Of a DNA stretch of 52,600 bases, positions 37,387 through 46,786 are shown piece after piece. Both the position numbers and the translations under genes were made by a program. Numbering within the stretch: the stretch's first letter is position 1; the number at the start of each line of letters is the position of its first letter. The notes under the pieces are model-generated. The model was not told the DNA's origin. It did not search any database and saw only the letters and a list, made by a program, of their open reading frames with translations. The DNA is from Ignavibacteriota bacterium (lineage in GTDB: Bacteria > Bacteroidota > Ignavibacteria > Kapaibacteriales > UBA2268), in the NCBI GenBank assembly GCA_020437395.1, contig JAGQWJ010000019.1, forward strand, positions 38-52,637. The letters run 5' to 3'.

Positions 37387-39561
37387 TTATTTAATTGGAG
37401 TAATTATTTTTACCAACACAGTTCTTGAGTAATTCCTACCCTGCGGTAAATCATTATCATAAAGCAATTTATCTTGACCTATCGCCTTTACAGTCACTTT
37501 GCTTTCGGCAGCATTTATGTATTTTTTTACTTCTTCTGCTCTTTTCAGTGCAAGTTGCTTGTTATAGTCTGCAGTTCCTATTCTATCTGTGTAACCTTCT
37601 ATAGTAATTTGTGAGTTCTCATCTATTCTTGATTTTATCTCATCTAGTACTTTTTTGTGTCTATCTGAAAGAGTAGCTTTATCAAAATCGAAAACTATAA
37701 GTGCAAATTTTTCAATTCTATTATCATCTTTAAGTTCATATCTTTTCTTTTTGATAGTCAATTGTTGAACTTTAGTTGTTTTTAAATCACTATCGCTGTT
37801 TCCGAATTGATCTTTCGCATTTAATGCTATTTCTACCGGCTCTTCAAATAATGGCTGCGGGTCTTCCAGTATATTCCATGTGTAACCTTCCTCACCAATT
37901 TGGTTATCTGTAATATTCCTTAGTAACTTATCGCCTTGCTTAATTGTCAAACTATAATTAATATTGCTTTTATTGTTTGATGAATTAACCTTTGGTTTAA
38001 AGTTAATTGTTGGTGGGTTTGATACTTTTACAATATCTTTTAAGAATACTGGCTTCATTAATTCATAGTTATCAGACGCAATTTCTGCTCTCTGGTTTTC
38101 TTCTGATCCATCTTCTGTCTCTGGGTTTCCTGGTATAGATGGTAGATTTCTTGATTTTGTTGAAATTCTATCTGGACCGATTCCCCATTCATTCAGCAGG
38201 TAATTTCTAACAGAATTTGCTCTTTCTTCAGACAGAGCAATATTATCTTTTTCAACTCCTTGATTACTGTTAGTACCTGTTATTGTTATAGTAGTATTGG
38301 GGTTTACATTCATTCTGCTACCAATAATGTTAAGTAAATCGCTATGAATACCTAAAGTATTCCACTCCAAACTATCTTCATTAAAATTTCTTATCAAATC
38401 TTTATAATTCCAGACTCTATCATCTGTTTCCATTGCTGTACGTAATTGTTGTCTAGTATCTTTGAGCTGTCCTTTCCCTTCTTGAAAGAACACATAAGGT
38501 AGAAGCGGAAACCCTTCTTCCATTTCAAATTCTTCTATTACAATCTGCTCTACATCTTCTATTTCACCAGTTATTCTAGCAGTAATAATTATTTTTTCGG
38601 GTAAAAATGTCTCGTATTTTTCATTGATATTTTTTGTTATAAATATTCTGTCGTCAGTTTCATCTCTGGTCTCATTAACAGTCATATCAACAAAATTAGT
38701 AATAGGTTCTTTTAACTCTGCATCATATACTATTGCTGTGTCGCGAGTGACAATTGTATCGATTATGATTGGTTTTTCTATTTCTTCTATTGGATAATAT
38801 TTGAATGCAACTCCCATCCTAAGATGATTAGCTTTCCAAGTATCTACGTTAACATCATTCAATGCAAGAAAGTATCTAATTTCTGGGACTATGTATAATT
38901 TCTTTGAAAGGGGGAACTCATAGCCGACACCTAATACAAGTGAAGATTGAAAACCATTAATCTTTGGTATTTCTGCACCGTTTGCAACATTTCTTTTGAA
39001 TCCACCTTCCTTGAATCTTACATAATCCGGTGATTCTATTGTTGAACTTTGATTATAAGATGATGCCACTGGAATTCCGAATTTGAATCCCAAATGGAGG
39101 TTCAAATCATATACTGGTGAATATCTAAATGTTGGTTCAAGTGACAAAACACTAAGCCCAATAAGAAGATTATGATTTATATTCACATTATCTACCTGAG
39201 TATTAGAAGGATTATTAATATCGATTAAATCATCATTTATTGCGTTACCTGCATCAGTTTCTAATATGTTGTATTCTGCATCTAACATATCAAATGAAAG
39301 ACGAAAATCAAATCCGGAATACTCTATTATATTATTAGTTTGAAAGTCAGCAAGTACACCTATACTTAACCCAACACCATTTGCATTATCAAATAGCGGG
39401 CTACAGCAAGGTACCCCTGGTAGTGTTGTAAAATCCGAACTATACATATTATAGTTTAGGCCAGTAAAAAAACCATAACTATTATATACTCTTCTACCAT
39501 CATCTTTACTAAAAACAAAAGATGTACTAATTATTAAAACTAAAAATATTATTCTCTTCAT
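37387..39561 (-). CDS. Outer-membrane protein with N-terminal barrel and two OmpA-like domains
   Basis: A 724-residue protein with a signal peptide (IIFLVLIISTSFVFS) and a barrel-like N-terminal third (GFFTGLNYNMYSSDF, then strands to about 240). It then has an OmpA-like region about 350-505 (TTITITGTNSNQG, LSEERANSVRNYLLNEWGI) and a second, canonical OmpA peptidoglycan-binding domain at 618-724 (ITIEGYTDRIGTADYNKQLA, LKRAEEVKKYI). It should tether the outer membrane to peptidoglycan. A CC pair (GVPCCSP) near the N-terminus is unusual. It starts one base after the stop of the giant choice-of-anchor D gene, so the two are tightly coupled and may form one surface complex. Confidence 0.85.
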   Translation of the reverse strand: MKRIIFLVLIISTSFVFSKDDGRRVYNSYGFFTGLNYNMYSSDFTTLPGVPCCSPLFDNANGVGLSIGVLADFQTNNIIEYSGFDFRLSFDMLDAEYNILETDAGNAINDDLIDINNPSNTQVDNVNINHNLLIGLSVLSLEPTFRYSPVYDLNLHLGFKFGIPVASSYNQSSTIESPDYVRFKEGGFKRNVANGAEIPKINGFQSSLVLGVGYEFPLSKKLYIVPEIRYFLALNDVNVDTWKANHLRMGVAFKYYPIEEIEKPIIIDTIVTRDTAIVYDAELKEPITNFVDMTVNETRDETDDRIFITKNINEKYETFLPEKIIITARITGEIEDVEQIVIEEFEMEEGFPLLPYVFFQEGKGQLKDTRQQLRTAMETDDRVWNYKDLIRNFNEDSLEWNTLGIHSDLLNIIGSRMNVNPNTTITITGTNSNQGVEKDNIALSEERANSVRNYLLNEWGIGPDRISTKSRNLPSIPGNPETEDGSEENQRAEIASDNYELMKPVFLKDIVKVSNPPTINFKPKVNSSNNKSNINYSLTIKQGDKLLRNITDNQIGEEGYTWNILEDPQPLFEEPVEIALNAKDQFGNSDSDLKTTKVQQLTIKKKRYELKDDNRIEKFALIVFDFDKATLSDRHKKVLDEIKSRIDENSQITIEGYTDRIGTADYNKQLALKRAEEVKKYINAAESKVTVKAIGQDKLLYDNDLPQGRNYSRTVLVKIITPIK

Positions 39562-39562
39562 A

Positions 39563-42500
39563 TTATTTTATTATTATTAATTTATGTGTTTTAAATCGTG
39601 CTGGTGTTTCAATTAGGACATAATAAACTCCACTACTCAAATTAGATGTATCATAATCTATTGAATAATCAATTCTATCGCTATCCGCTCTTACAATAGA
39701 TTTTATCAATTCGGTTTTACCAGTCATATCCATCAATCTAATGTTGTGAGTCCCTGGTTCGACAAGTTGTGCCTTTATTGTAAATTTATCTAATGAATTA
39801 AATAGAGAAAAATCAAAACCCTTAGTGTATTCAAGAAGTCTATCACCACCTTCAGAACAAACTGTTAAATTAAAAAAGCTACTCGTTGCTATTATTGCAG
39901 AAATACCAGTGCTATCCAATAATGAAGGTGTTGCATTCAAATGGAACAAATTATCTTTTTCATTTCCTAACATAGTCGGTCCAATTAACTCGGTCAATAT
40001 GACTTCATTAGTGGAATTAACAGTAACAGCATTTTCCATTTTGATACTCAACAATGTTGAACCTCCATCTGTTAATCTTTTTGTAAATGAGCCATTTGTA
40101 ATGGTCATAGGGAAGAAAATAGTCTTATTGAAATCTATATCTAAATTAGAAATATTAACATTGGCAGACTTATCAATTCCTTCGTTGGCAGATTTCAATT
40201 TACCATAGATAGGGATTCGAAACCGGCTAATATTTGGCTCAACATTCAGCATATCTTTCGTATATATAAACAACGTATCTCCTGCCAAAGTACTACCTAG
40301 AAGTGATATAGGCATCATAAAATCGCAGCCATTAATAGTGACCTTTACATTTATTGTATCGTTGTAATCTCTATTTGCAGTTGGTTCGAAAGTTACATCA
40401 AATGACATAGGATTAGTATTGCCTGCGTTGAAAAACATAATAGTAGGTGAATTGAATTGAAATTCATTGTATCCATACTTCATATTAGCCCTGTCTATTT
40501 CTGCTCTGAATGTGGCAGTATCCGAAAAACTAACCGATGGGTCTTTCTCTATCGTAATGCCAATAGAATTAGATTGTCCAAGTAACACTTTACCAAAGTC
40601 AACAGGTTGAGGAGTTATAATCAATCCAGACTTTATATTGGCAGTAATTTCTTTTTGATATTCTCTTGTAACTCCATTTTCAAATGAATATGCTTTCAGA
40701 ATTGCTTTATAAGTTGAACCTAATTTCAAACCATTCTTTGATATTTTTATATCTTCTCCAAAAGGATCGCCAGTTGAGTTTACTAATAATGTTTGTGGCA
40801 TATTCAACAATCTGTAAATCTCTTTGTTATTTTCGAAAACGATAACACTATCGAGTCTTATATCTACATCTCCTACATTATTAAAGAGCACTTGCTTTCT
40901 TATATCGAAACAAGGAGGTAAATCTCCTAGGTTCAAATCTGTTAAAATCGCAAGTTCACCCTTTACACCAACTGCTTCAACTGGAACTGTCAATTTATTA
41001 TCGCATTTCGCAAAATCAAAAGTCAATATATCATTGAAGTTACCTTCGTCTGAGAGAAGTAAAGAAATATCTACATCAAATTGCTCTGAATTGCCAGCAG
41101 CTATTGTGACTGGAAAGCCCAGATTATGCTTAACACTCAACTTCCCACTTTGGCTATTAAACCCTGTAACTGTTCTAGGTAACTTACAGTTATTAGTAAT
41201 AGTAAGAATTTGTGGCGCTACATCAAATCCAACTGGTATGTCACCCATATTGAAAGGTTTACCTGGGCTGTAATCTAATAAAAAAGTATCCACTTCTGCT
41301 TTAACTACAATCTCAAATGTCTCACCAGTAGTTGGGTCTAATTCAAATTGCAATTTAGTTTGTCTTGGTCCAGATGTTGTTGGTATAATTGGTGGATTGA
41401 ATTCTATTCTAAATTGATTGCCACCACTTCCAACGGGTATTGATCTTGGCTTATTTAATATTCTATAGAAAGGTAGATCACCACCAACAAGCTTTGCATT
41501 TGCAGTATCTATTGTAATAAGAAATGATGATTCATTCTTAATATATGCATCTTTAAAAACAACATCACATTCGTATAAGATTCCAAAATCCAAAGTATCA
41601 CTAAAACTAATTTCAGCAACTGTAGAAGTACCTGTGAGCTTCATACTCACATCAAAATCACAACTGTTAACTGCTTTACTTTTAATCGATTCAAATTTCG
41701 TATTTTCTTCAAAATTACCACTTACAGTTGGGCTAAACCTATAGACAAAATCGATTTTTGCCGTTGGGTCAACGCTTATGGGTTGTAATAATTTATCAAA
41801 TTCGCTAACTGGCGGAGAAATTAATACAAAAGGAGCTGGAACATTTGTTGGTATCTGTACTAAAGCAGGTCGATCACCAGTATTAGTCATTGTTACAGTC
41901 ATATCTTTTGATTGACCAATCGGAACACTGCCAAAATCAAGGCTTTTATCCGCTTCACTCAATGTTAGTTCACTAGTATAAACTTTAATTGAAATAACAA
42001 TAGAGTCTATAGGATCAGGACACTCATCAGAGAATACATAGAGGGTTACACTTACTCCATCTTTAAATAAATTTTTATCTGAGTCATCAAAAAACACTTC
42101 AAGATCCGCAGTATTTGATTTTGGTAGCCTTTGTAAGAAAACTGGTAAATAAGTGAAGTCAATTGCTTGGTTGTTCCCATTTGATTGAATTTTAAAATCA
42201 ACATTGGTCAAATCAAACTCCGAATCATTCCTAAGTTTAAGTTTTTTTGAACCAATATCGCCCACACAAATATCTCCCATAAAGAGTGTGTCGATTTCGG
42301 AGTTATTACTAAAATCTAAAAATGTAATCTTAGGATCATTAAGATTAATATTTACAGCAATTCTGCAACTATCTTTAGTTGGTGAGTTGTTGTAAAGTAT
42401 AAGTGTATCTGTGATAGTACCAGTTTGACCTGCTAACTTAGTATATCTAAACTTAATATAGAACAAACTATCTGGGGCTTGAGGACTTATATCATAATCA

Positions 42501-44422
42501 CCAAGATTCAATATCTCGAATCCTCTATCACCGAAAATCCATTTATCTTCTACTAAAATGTTTAAGAAATCGCCACCAATAGATTGTATTTGTATGGAAT
42601 CTTCGTAAACAGCATTAGCACAATTAATAACATCAAAGCTAGTATCTTTAGGGAAGTAAATCTCTGGCTCTCCAAAGCGAAGTATGTTAGTTGCTGCTTG
42701 CGACAATACAAAACCCGGTTGATATGTATAATCATCAACAATTTGAGTTTCCTCTTGCACAGCAACAATATAATATTCATTTTCGTGGTTAATATCATAA
42801 TTTAAAGTAGTAACCCAAGTTGGTGAAATTGACGGAAAATCATCAATTAGTGTCCAATTTGTTAATTTTGACTTTTGATAGATTTTTACTTGTTTATTAG
42901 GATCGTGAGTACCGAAGAACCTATGTCTTGGTTTTATGATAGAGGATGTGTCGGAACTAATTCCGCGATAATTTGACGCATTTGAAGGAGTAAAAATTGG
43001 ATCATTGTTCCCAGAGTAACCATCATAACGTATTCTACCAGACCCACCATTTCTTCCACTTCTCGAACCACCTTTTGCTGAAAGTGTAAAATTACTGATT
43101 CCAACTTTACCCATTAACGAAATTGCACCACCTGAGCCAGGGCCACCATCAGCAGATCCATCACCGTCAGTCCCATTATAACCATCAGCATCCATTTTAA
43201 TATTTCGAACTTCACTACCAAATAATTTGATAGCTCCTCCACCGCCACCGCCTTCTCCTGATTCTGCACTCAGACCTTGAGGATTTCCACCTGCTCCACC
43301 AGAGCCACCCGCTAAAGGAATGGACATTTTGTTTCCGTGAATCTTTCCACCAGTTGTACCACCAGTGACATTAGCGCCGCCACCTACTGTAGCAAACCCA
43401 CCAGCTCCACCTTGAGTTGAATTTCTATAACCTGTTCCACCGCCATATCCACCTTGCCAATCTGCGGCATTTCCACTTGTACTTTGCTTACCAACTGTAC
43501 CAAATGGATGTCCAGTACCACCGTAGGATGCTTCATAACCACCACTCGGATCATCAATAGCAACCCCATTGTAACTTATACCTCTACCACCAGTTCCTGT
43601 ACCTATTTCTCTGTATTCGTCAGTTTGACCTGGTACACTCGAAGCATTATATCCACCTTTCCCACCTCCAGTATAACCCGCGCCTCCATCAGTCCCTCTT
43701 GAATTATCAAATAGACCAAAATCATCAAATCTTCCGCCACCACCTCCGCCACCTGGTCCAGCCATTTTACTTTGTGCTGAAACAGATATCGTAGAACCAT
43801 TACCATTAATTGGTCCTTTACTTAAAATTATAGCCGGGAAAAATCCTTGATTCCCATTAGCTATATTGCCGTCTGGATCTTTCACAGATACCGAATAATT
43901 AGTTCCTGGCTTAAGAGTTAACGAATCTAATATCATAGCACCTCTAGGAGAACGAAAGCCTAGATTTCCATCCCCTAGAACTGTCTCGTTTATTCCAGAT
44001 ATATCACCGTTTACTCCCAAAGATTGGGGTTTTACTATATAATAGTTGAATGTACGAGTAGCAGGTACAGTTGTGCCAGTTATTTCAATTATAACTTCGT
44101 AAGCTGGGTCAGCAGTAGTTTGAGTTGGTTTGGCTGATCTATCTATGAATATATGAGTCGATATTAATCTACCATCCCACGAAACTACCATTGGTCCAAA
44201 AGTAACATATTGCGAGTTCTTAGTTGCATTTATCTGTACTTCTGTATCAACACCGGGAAGATAAAATCCGTCATCTCCGAAATATCCTTTCTGGTTATGT
44301 GGAGCAATCATTTCGACATAGACTGCCATATCTGGTGCACCTATATCAGGTATGATATAATGACTTTGAGAAAAAGCTACAAATGGTAGTATAAAAACTA
44401 AAGCTAGGATTATTTTTTTCAT
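39563..44422 (-). CDS. Giant glycine-rich / choice-of-anchor D surface protein with T9SS sorting domain
   Basis: A 1619-residue secreted protein: signal peptide (ILALVFILPFVAFSQ), a beta-rich N-terminus, a strongly glycine-rich segment about 211-467 (GGSGGAGG and GGGGGG runs), and then a tandem array of Ig-like domains. The arrays include choice-of-anchor D / ASH-type motifs such as LDFGSVPIGQSKDMTVTMTN, FNMGDIPVGFDVAPQILTI and VDFGKVLLGQSNSIGITI. Residues about 1540-1619 are a T9SS type A sorting domain (NIRLMDMTGKTEL, SSGVYYVLIETP). It is therefore a long surface filament or adhesin-like protein. It is co-transcribed with the OmpA-domain gene one base downstream. A 15-base palindrome stands 12 bases before its ATG, and no Shine-Dalgarno is seen. 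Confidence 0.83.
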   Translation of the reverse strand: MKKIILALVFILPFVAFSQSHYIIPDIGAPDMAVYVEMIAPHNQKGYFGDDGFYLPGVDTEVQINATKNSQYVTFGPMVVSWDGRLISTHIFIDRSAKPTQTTADPAYEVIIEITGTTVPATRTFNYYIVKPQSLGVNGDISGINETVLGDGNLGFRSPRGAMILDSLTLKPGTNYSVSVKDPDGNIANGNQGFFPAIILSKGPINGNGSTISVSAQSKMAGPGGGGGGGRFDDFGLFDNSRGTDGGAGYTGGGKGGYNASSVPGQTDEYREIGTGTGGRGISYNGVAIDDPSGGYEASYGGTGHPFGTVGKQSTSGNAADWQGGYGGGTGYRNSTQGGAGGFATVGGGANVTGGTTGGKIHGNKMSIPLAGGSGGAGGNPQGLSAESGEGGGGGGAIKLFGSEVRNIKMDADGYNGTDGDGSADGGPGSGGAISLMGKVGISNFTLSAKGGSRSGRNGGSGRIRYDGYSGNNDPIFTPSNASNYRGISSDTSSIIKPRHRFFGTHDPNKQVKIYQKSKLTNWTLIDDFPSISPTWVTTLNYDINHENEYYIVAVQEETQIVDDYTYQPGFVLSQAATNILRFGEPEIYFPKDTSFDVINCANAVYEDSIQIQSIGGDFLNILVEDKWIFGDRGFEILNLGDYDISPQAPDSLFYIKFRYTKLAGQTGTITDTLILYNNSPTKDSCRIAVNINLNDPKITFLDFSNNSEIDTLFMGDICVGDIGSKKLKLRNDSEFDLTNVDFKIQSNGNNQAIDFTYLPVFLQRLPKSNTADLEVFFDDSDKNLFKDGVSVTLYVFSDECPDPIDSIVISIKVYTSELTLSEADKSLDFGSVPIGQSKDMTVTMTNTGDRPALVQIPTNVPAPFVLISPPVSEFDKLLQPISVDPTAKIDFVYRFSPTVSGNFEENTKFESIKSKAVNSCDFDVSMKLTGTSTVAEISFSDTLDFGILYECDVVFKDAYIKNESSFLITIDTANAKLVGGDLPFYRILNKPRSIPVGSGGNQFRIEFNPPIIPTTSGPRQTKLQFELDPTTGETFEIVVKAEVDTFLLDYSPGKPFNMGDIPVGFDVAPQILTITNNCKLPRTVTGFNSQSGKLSVKHNLGFPVTIAAGNSEQFDVDISLLLSDEGNFNDILTFDFAKCDNKLTVPVEAVGVKGELAILTDLNLGDLPPCFDIRKQVLFNNVGDVDIRLDSVIVFENNKEIYRLLNMPQTLLVNSTGDPFGEDIKISKNGLKLGSTYKAILKAYSFENGVTREYQKEITANIKSGLIITPQPVDFGKVLLGQSNSIGITIEKDPSVSFSDTATFRAEIDRANMKYGYNEFQFNSPTIMFFNAGNTNPMSFDVTFEPTANRDYNDTINVKVTINGCDFMMPISLLGSTLAGDTLFIYTKDMLNVEPNISRFRIPIYGKLKSANEGIDKSANVNISNLDIDFNKTIFFPMTITNGSFTKRLTDGGSTLLSIKMENAVTVNSTNEVILTELIGPTMLGNEKDNLFHLNATPSLLDSTGISAIIATSSFFNLTVCSEGGDRLLEYTKGFDFSLFNSLDKFTIKAQLVEPGTHNIRLMDMTGKTELIKSIVRADSDRIDYSIDYDTSNLSSGVYYVLIETPARFKTHKLIIIK

Positions 44423-44433
44423 ATTGTTATAAA

Positions 44434-44448
44434 ATCATTGAATGATTA
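44434..44448. promoter_or_regulatory. Palindrome AATCATT-G-AATGATT upstream of the surface-protein operon
   Basis: Perfect 7-bp half-sites about one central base, starting 12 bases before the ATG of the giant T9SS protein. In the 5' untranslated region it could be a repressor site or a small hairpin masking the start. There is no direct evidence of function. Confidence 0.35.
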
Positions 44449-44556
44449 ATATTATTGCATACTAATATATGTAAATATGAGGAAGAATTAAAGATTAAAT
44501 TAATGTATTCTTAAATAAAATAGTTTTTTAGGCATACAATTTGCTTTACTGTGTGT

Positions 44557-45447
44557 ATGAATTTGAACACTTCCATAGAAAAATTTATAGCTTATCTCCA
44601 AGTAGAGAAAGGGTATTCGAATAATACAATAGACACTTATATAACTGCATTGAACCAGTTTGATGAGTTTTTGACTGAGGCGTTTGGGACAGAGATAGAT
44701 GTCTCTATGCTTGACGGCGATGATATATCACCCTATCTTGGATACTTGCACGACAAAGGTCTAAAAAAGACATCTTTACGATTGAAAATTTCAGCTGTTA
44801 AGTCTATGTTCAAATTCCTCTACAAAAAAGGATTAATCGAATCGAACCCTGCTAGTAGTGTAATATTACCTAAGAAAGAAAAGAAGCTACCGAACTATAT
44901 GCAAGTAAAAGAAGTTGAAAAGCTACTTAACTATTTCGACGGTGATACTTTCGAAGGCATAAGAGATAGAGCACTAGTTGATTTGATATATTGTTGTGGA
45001 CTTAGGATAAGTGAGGCACTACAACTCAAAATAAATCAGATTGATCTTAGTAACAAAATGTTGAAAGTTATTGGTAAAGGAAATAAGGAAAGGTATATTC
45101 CAATCGGCTCAAAGACTTTGGAAACAATGAGAATGTACGAGCAAGTACGTGAGCATATACCGAATAGAGAAAAAGCACTATTTATAAAGCCAGACGGTAC
45201 TAAACTTGATAGATTCACAGCATACAGACAAATAAACAATGCTATGGGAATGGTTACTGACATAAAGCAAAAAAGTCCCCACACATTGCGTCACAGTTTT
45301 GCTACTCATCTACTTGACAATGGTGCAGATATTCGCTCGGTAAGCGAAATGCTGGGTCATAGTTCCCTATCCACCACTCAAGTCTATACTCACTTATCTA
45401 TAGAAAGATTGAAAAACGCATATAAAAATGCACACCCAAAGGCGTGA
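44557..45447 (+). CDS. xerD: Tyrosine recombinase XerC/XerD type
   Basis: Site-specific tyrosine recombinase, most likely the chromosome-dimer-resolution enzyme. The 296-residue protein has the SAM-like core-binding N-terminal domain and all catalytic residues: Arg150 (CGLRISEAL), Lys174 (GKGNKERYIP), His242 and Arg245 (PHTLRHSFATHLL), His268 (LGHSSLSTTQ) and Tyr277 (VYTHLS). The ATG at 44557 is preferred over a GTG six bases earlier. Its placement among ordinary housekeeping genes, with no att-like repeats or mobile cargo, argues for a Xer rather than an integrase role. Confidence 0.93.
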   Translation: MNLNTSIEKFIAYLQVEKGYSNNTIDTYITALNQFDEFLTEAFGTEIDVSMLDGDDISPYLGYLHDKGLKKTSLRLKISAVKSMFKFLYKKGLIESNPASSVILPKKEKKLPNYMQVKEVEKLLNYFDGDTFEGIRDRALVDLIYCCGLRISEALQLKINQIDLSNKMLKVIGKGNKERYIPIGSKTLETMRMYEQVREHIPNREKALFIKPDGTKLDRFTAYRQINNAMGMVTDIKQKSPHTLRHSFATHLLDNGADIRSVSEMLGHSSLSTTQVYTHLSIERLKNAYKNAHPKA

Positions 45448-45601
45448 GTAACAACTTATTGAACATCAATCATTAATTATCTGATACCAATTTGATTATT
45501 TAGTAAAAGGACTCAATCCCAACACAAATATCCACACCAAAAAGCGTAGCTCCATTATTTTTCTTATTTTAGTTTTTTACTAAATCACAAAGAAAATAAC
45601 A

Positions 45602-46585
45602 ATGAGCAAATTAAAAGTATCCGTAATAGGCACAGGCCATCTTGGCTCTATTCATTTGAAATTATTAAAGCAAAACGAAAACACAGAAGTAGAAGGCATA
45701 TATGACGCAAACTCAGAAAGAGCTAATGAGCTAGCTTGCGAACATGGTGTAACCGCTTTTGCAACGGTGGATGAAGTAATTAGTAACAGCGATGCACTTA
45801 TCATAGCAGCTCCCACTGTAAACCATTTCGAGATAGCTGACAAATGTTTAGATGCGGGTAAGCATATATTTATCGAAAAACCAATAGCTCAGACACATCA
45901 GCAAGGGATAGACCTCTGCGATAAAGCTGAGAAAAACAATCTGAAATTGCAAGTAGGTCACGTAGAGAGATTCAACCCAGCTCTGGCTGCACTTAGCTCT
46001 TATAGCTTGAACCCGATGTTCATAGAAGCGCATAGATTAGCTCAGTTCAAAACTAGAGCAACTGACGTTTCTGTCATCCACGATTTGATGATTCACGATA
46101 TAGACATAGTGCTGCATTTAGTGAAATCGAAAGTAAAGAGTATTGACGCTAATGGTGTAGCTGTTATCACTGATACTACGGATATTTGCAACGCTCGATT
46201 GACATTCGAGAATGGTGCGGTGGCGAACCTTACAGCCTCTAGAATATCAGCTAGACCTATGAGAAAGATGAGATTTTTCCAACAGGATACTTATATCTCT
46301 TGCGATTTCGGGAAACCAGAAGTAGAGATATTTGAGATAGTAGATGGAGATATGCCTAAGTCGGACAATGTAGTACCAGCGACTATGTTAGGCAGTATAG
46401 AAGCAGGAACTAAGAATAGAAATATTTACTTCAAAAAGCCGGTTGTACCAGAGATAAATGCTATCAAAGAAGAACACAGCTCTTTCGTAGATGCTATACA
46501 GAACAACAAAGATGTATCAGTAACAGGTAAAGAAGCTACAGAAGCTCTAAGAATAGCTGAATATATTAGTAATATGATAAAATAA
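45602..46585 (+). CDS. Gfo/Idh/MocA-family NAD(P)-dependent oxidoreductase
   Basis: A 327-residue cytoplasmic oxidoreductase acting on a sugar or sugar-nucleotide. It has the dinucleotide-binding start VSVIGTGHLGSIHL, the family signature GKHIFIEKP (Glu92-Lys93-Pro94), LQVGHVERFNPAL, and the catalytic-region HDLMIHDIDIVLHLV. Length is normal. Homologous enzymes in envelope pathways include those making amino sugars for lipid A or O-antigen, which would fit the surrounding genes, but the substrate is not readable from sequence. It stands alone, preceded by 150 bases without visible features and followed by a hairpin and a convergent tRNA gene. Confidence 0.9.
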   Translation: MSKLKVSVIGTGHLGSIHLKLLKQNENTEVEGIYDANSERANELACEHGVTAFATVDEVISNSDALIIAAPTVNHFEIADKCLDAGKHIFIEKPIAQTHQQGIDLCDKAEKNNLKLQVGHVERFNPALAALSSYSLNPMFIEAHRLAQFKTRATDVSVIHDLMIHDIDIVLHLVKSKVKSIDANGVAVITDTTDICNARLTFENGAVANLTASRISARPMRKMRFFQQDTYISCDFGKPEVEIFEIVDGDMPKSDNVVPATMLGSIEAGTKNRNIYFKKPVVPEINAIKEEHSSFVDAIQNNKDVSVTGKEATEALRIAEYISNMIK

Positions 46586-46599
46586 GTTAGAAATAAAAA

Positions 46600-46625
46600 A
46601 AGCCCTTGAAATTAATCAAGGGCTT
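46600..46625 (-). terminator. Strong terminator of the tRNA-Ser gene
   Basis: Perfect 10-bp stem AAGCCCTTGA / TCAAGGGCTT with a six-base loop, followed by seven T on the minus strand. It lies six bases past the tRNA 3' end and may also end the oxidoreductase transcript from the other side. Confidence 0.9.
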
Positions 46626-46631
46626 AGAGAG

Positions 46632-46714
46632 CGGAGGATGAGGGACTCGAACCCCCATGGGATTGCTCCCGGCAGTTTTCAAGACTGCTGCAATACCAAT
46701 TATGCGAATCCTCC
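46632..46714 (-). tRNA. tRNA-Ser (anticodon UGA)
   Basis: The minus strand folds as a class II tRNA: acceptor stem GGAGGAT / ATCCTCC with discriminator G, anticodon stem GCAGT / ACTGC with loop CTTGAAA (anticodon TGA, reading UCA), a long variable arm GGGA-gcaa-TCCC, and a T-loop TTCGAGT. CCA is not encoded. The long variable arm and discriminator G both fit serine. Confidence 0.95.
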
Positions 46715-46786
46715 GTTGGTATTGAATGACGATTACAAATATCGGAAGTATAATTTTAAAATACAAAATTATTTTTGAGTTTTTTT

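Noticed and set aside
39825-41273. Long plus-strand frames (127 and 149 codons) inside the choice-of-anchor D gene
   Set aside because: They are antisense shadows of a coding region with clear domains and sorting signal; their translations are Ser/Leu/Pro-biased as expected from reversed beta-rich coding sequence.
43000-43800. Repetitive GGT/CCA-rich DNA that could be taken for a tandem repeat or CRISPR-like array
   Set aside because: It is the coding sequence of the glycine-rich module, in frame throughout, without constant-length repeats or spacers.
44557-45447. Integrase of a mobile island
   Set aside because: It has the Xer length and motifs, no flanking direct repeats, no cargo genes, and the nearby tRNA-Ser gene is intact with no att-like duplicate visible.
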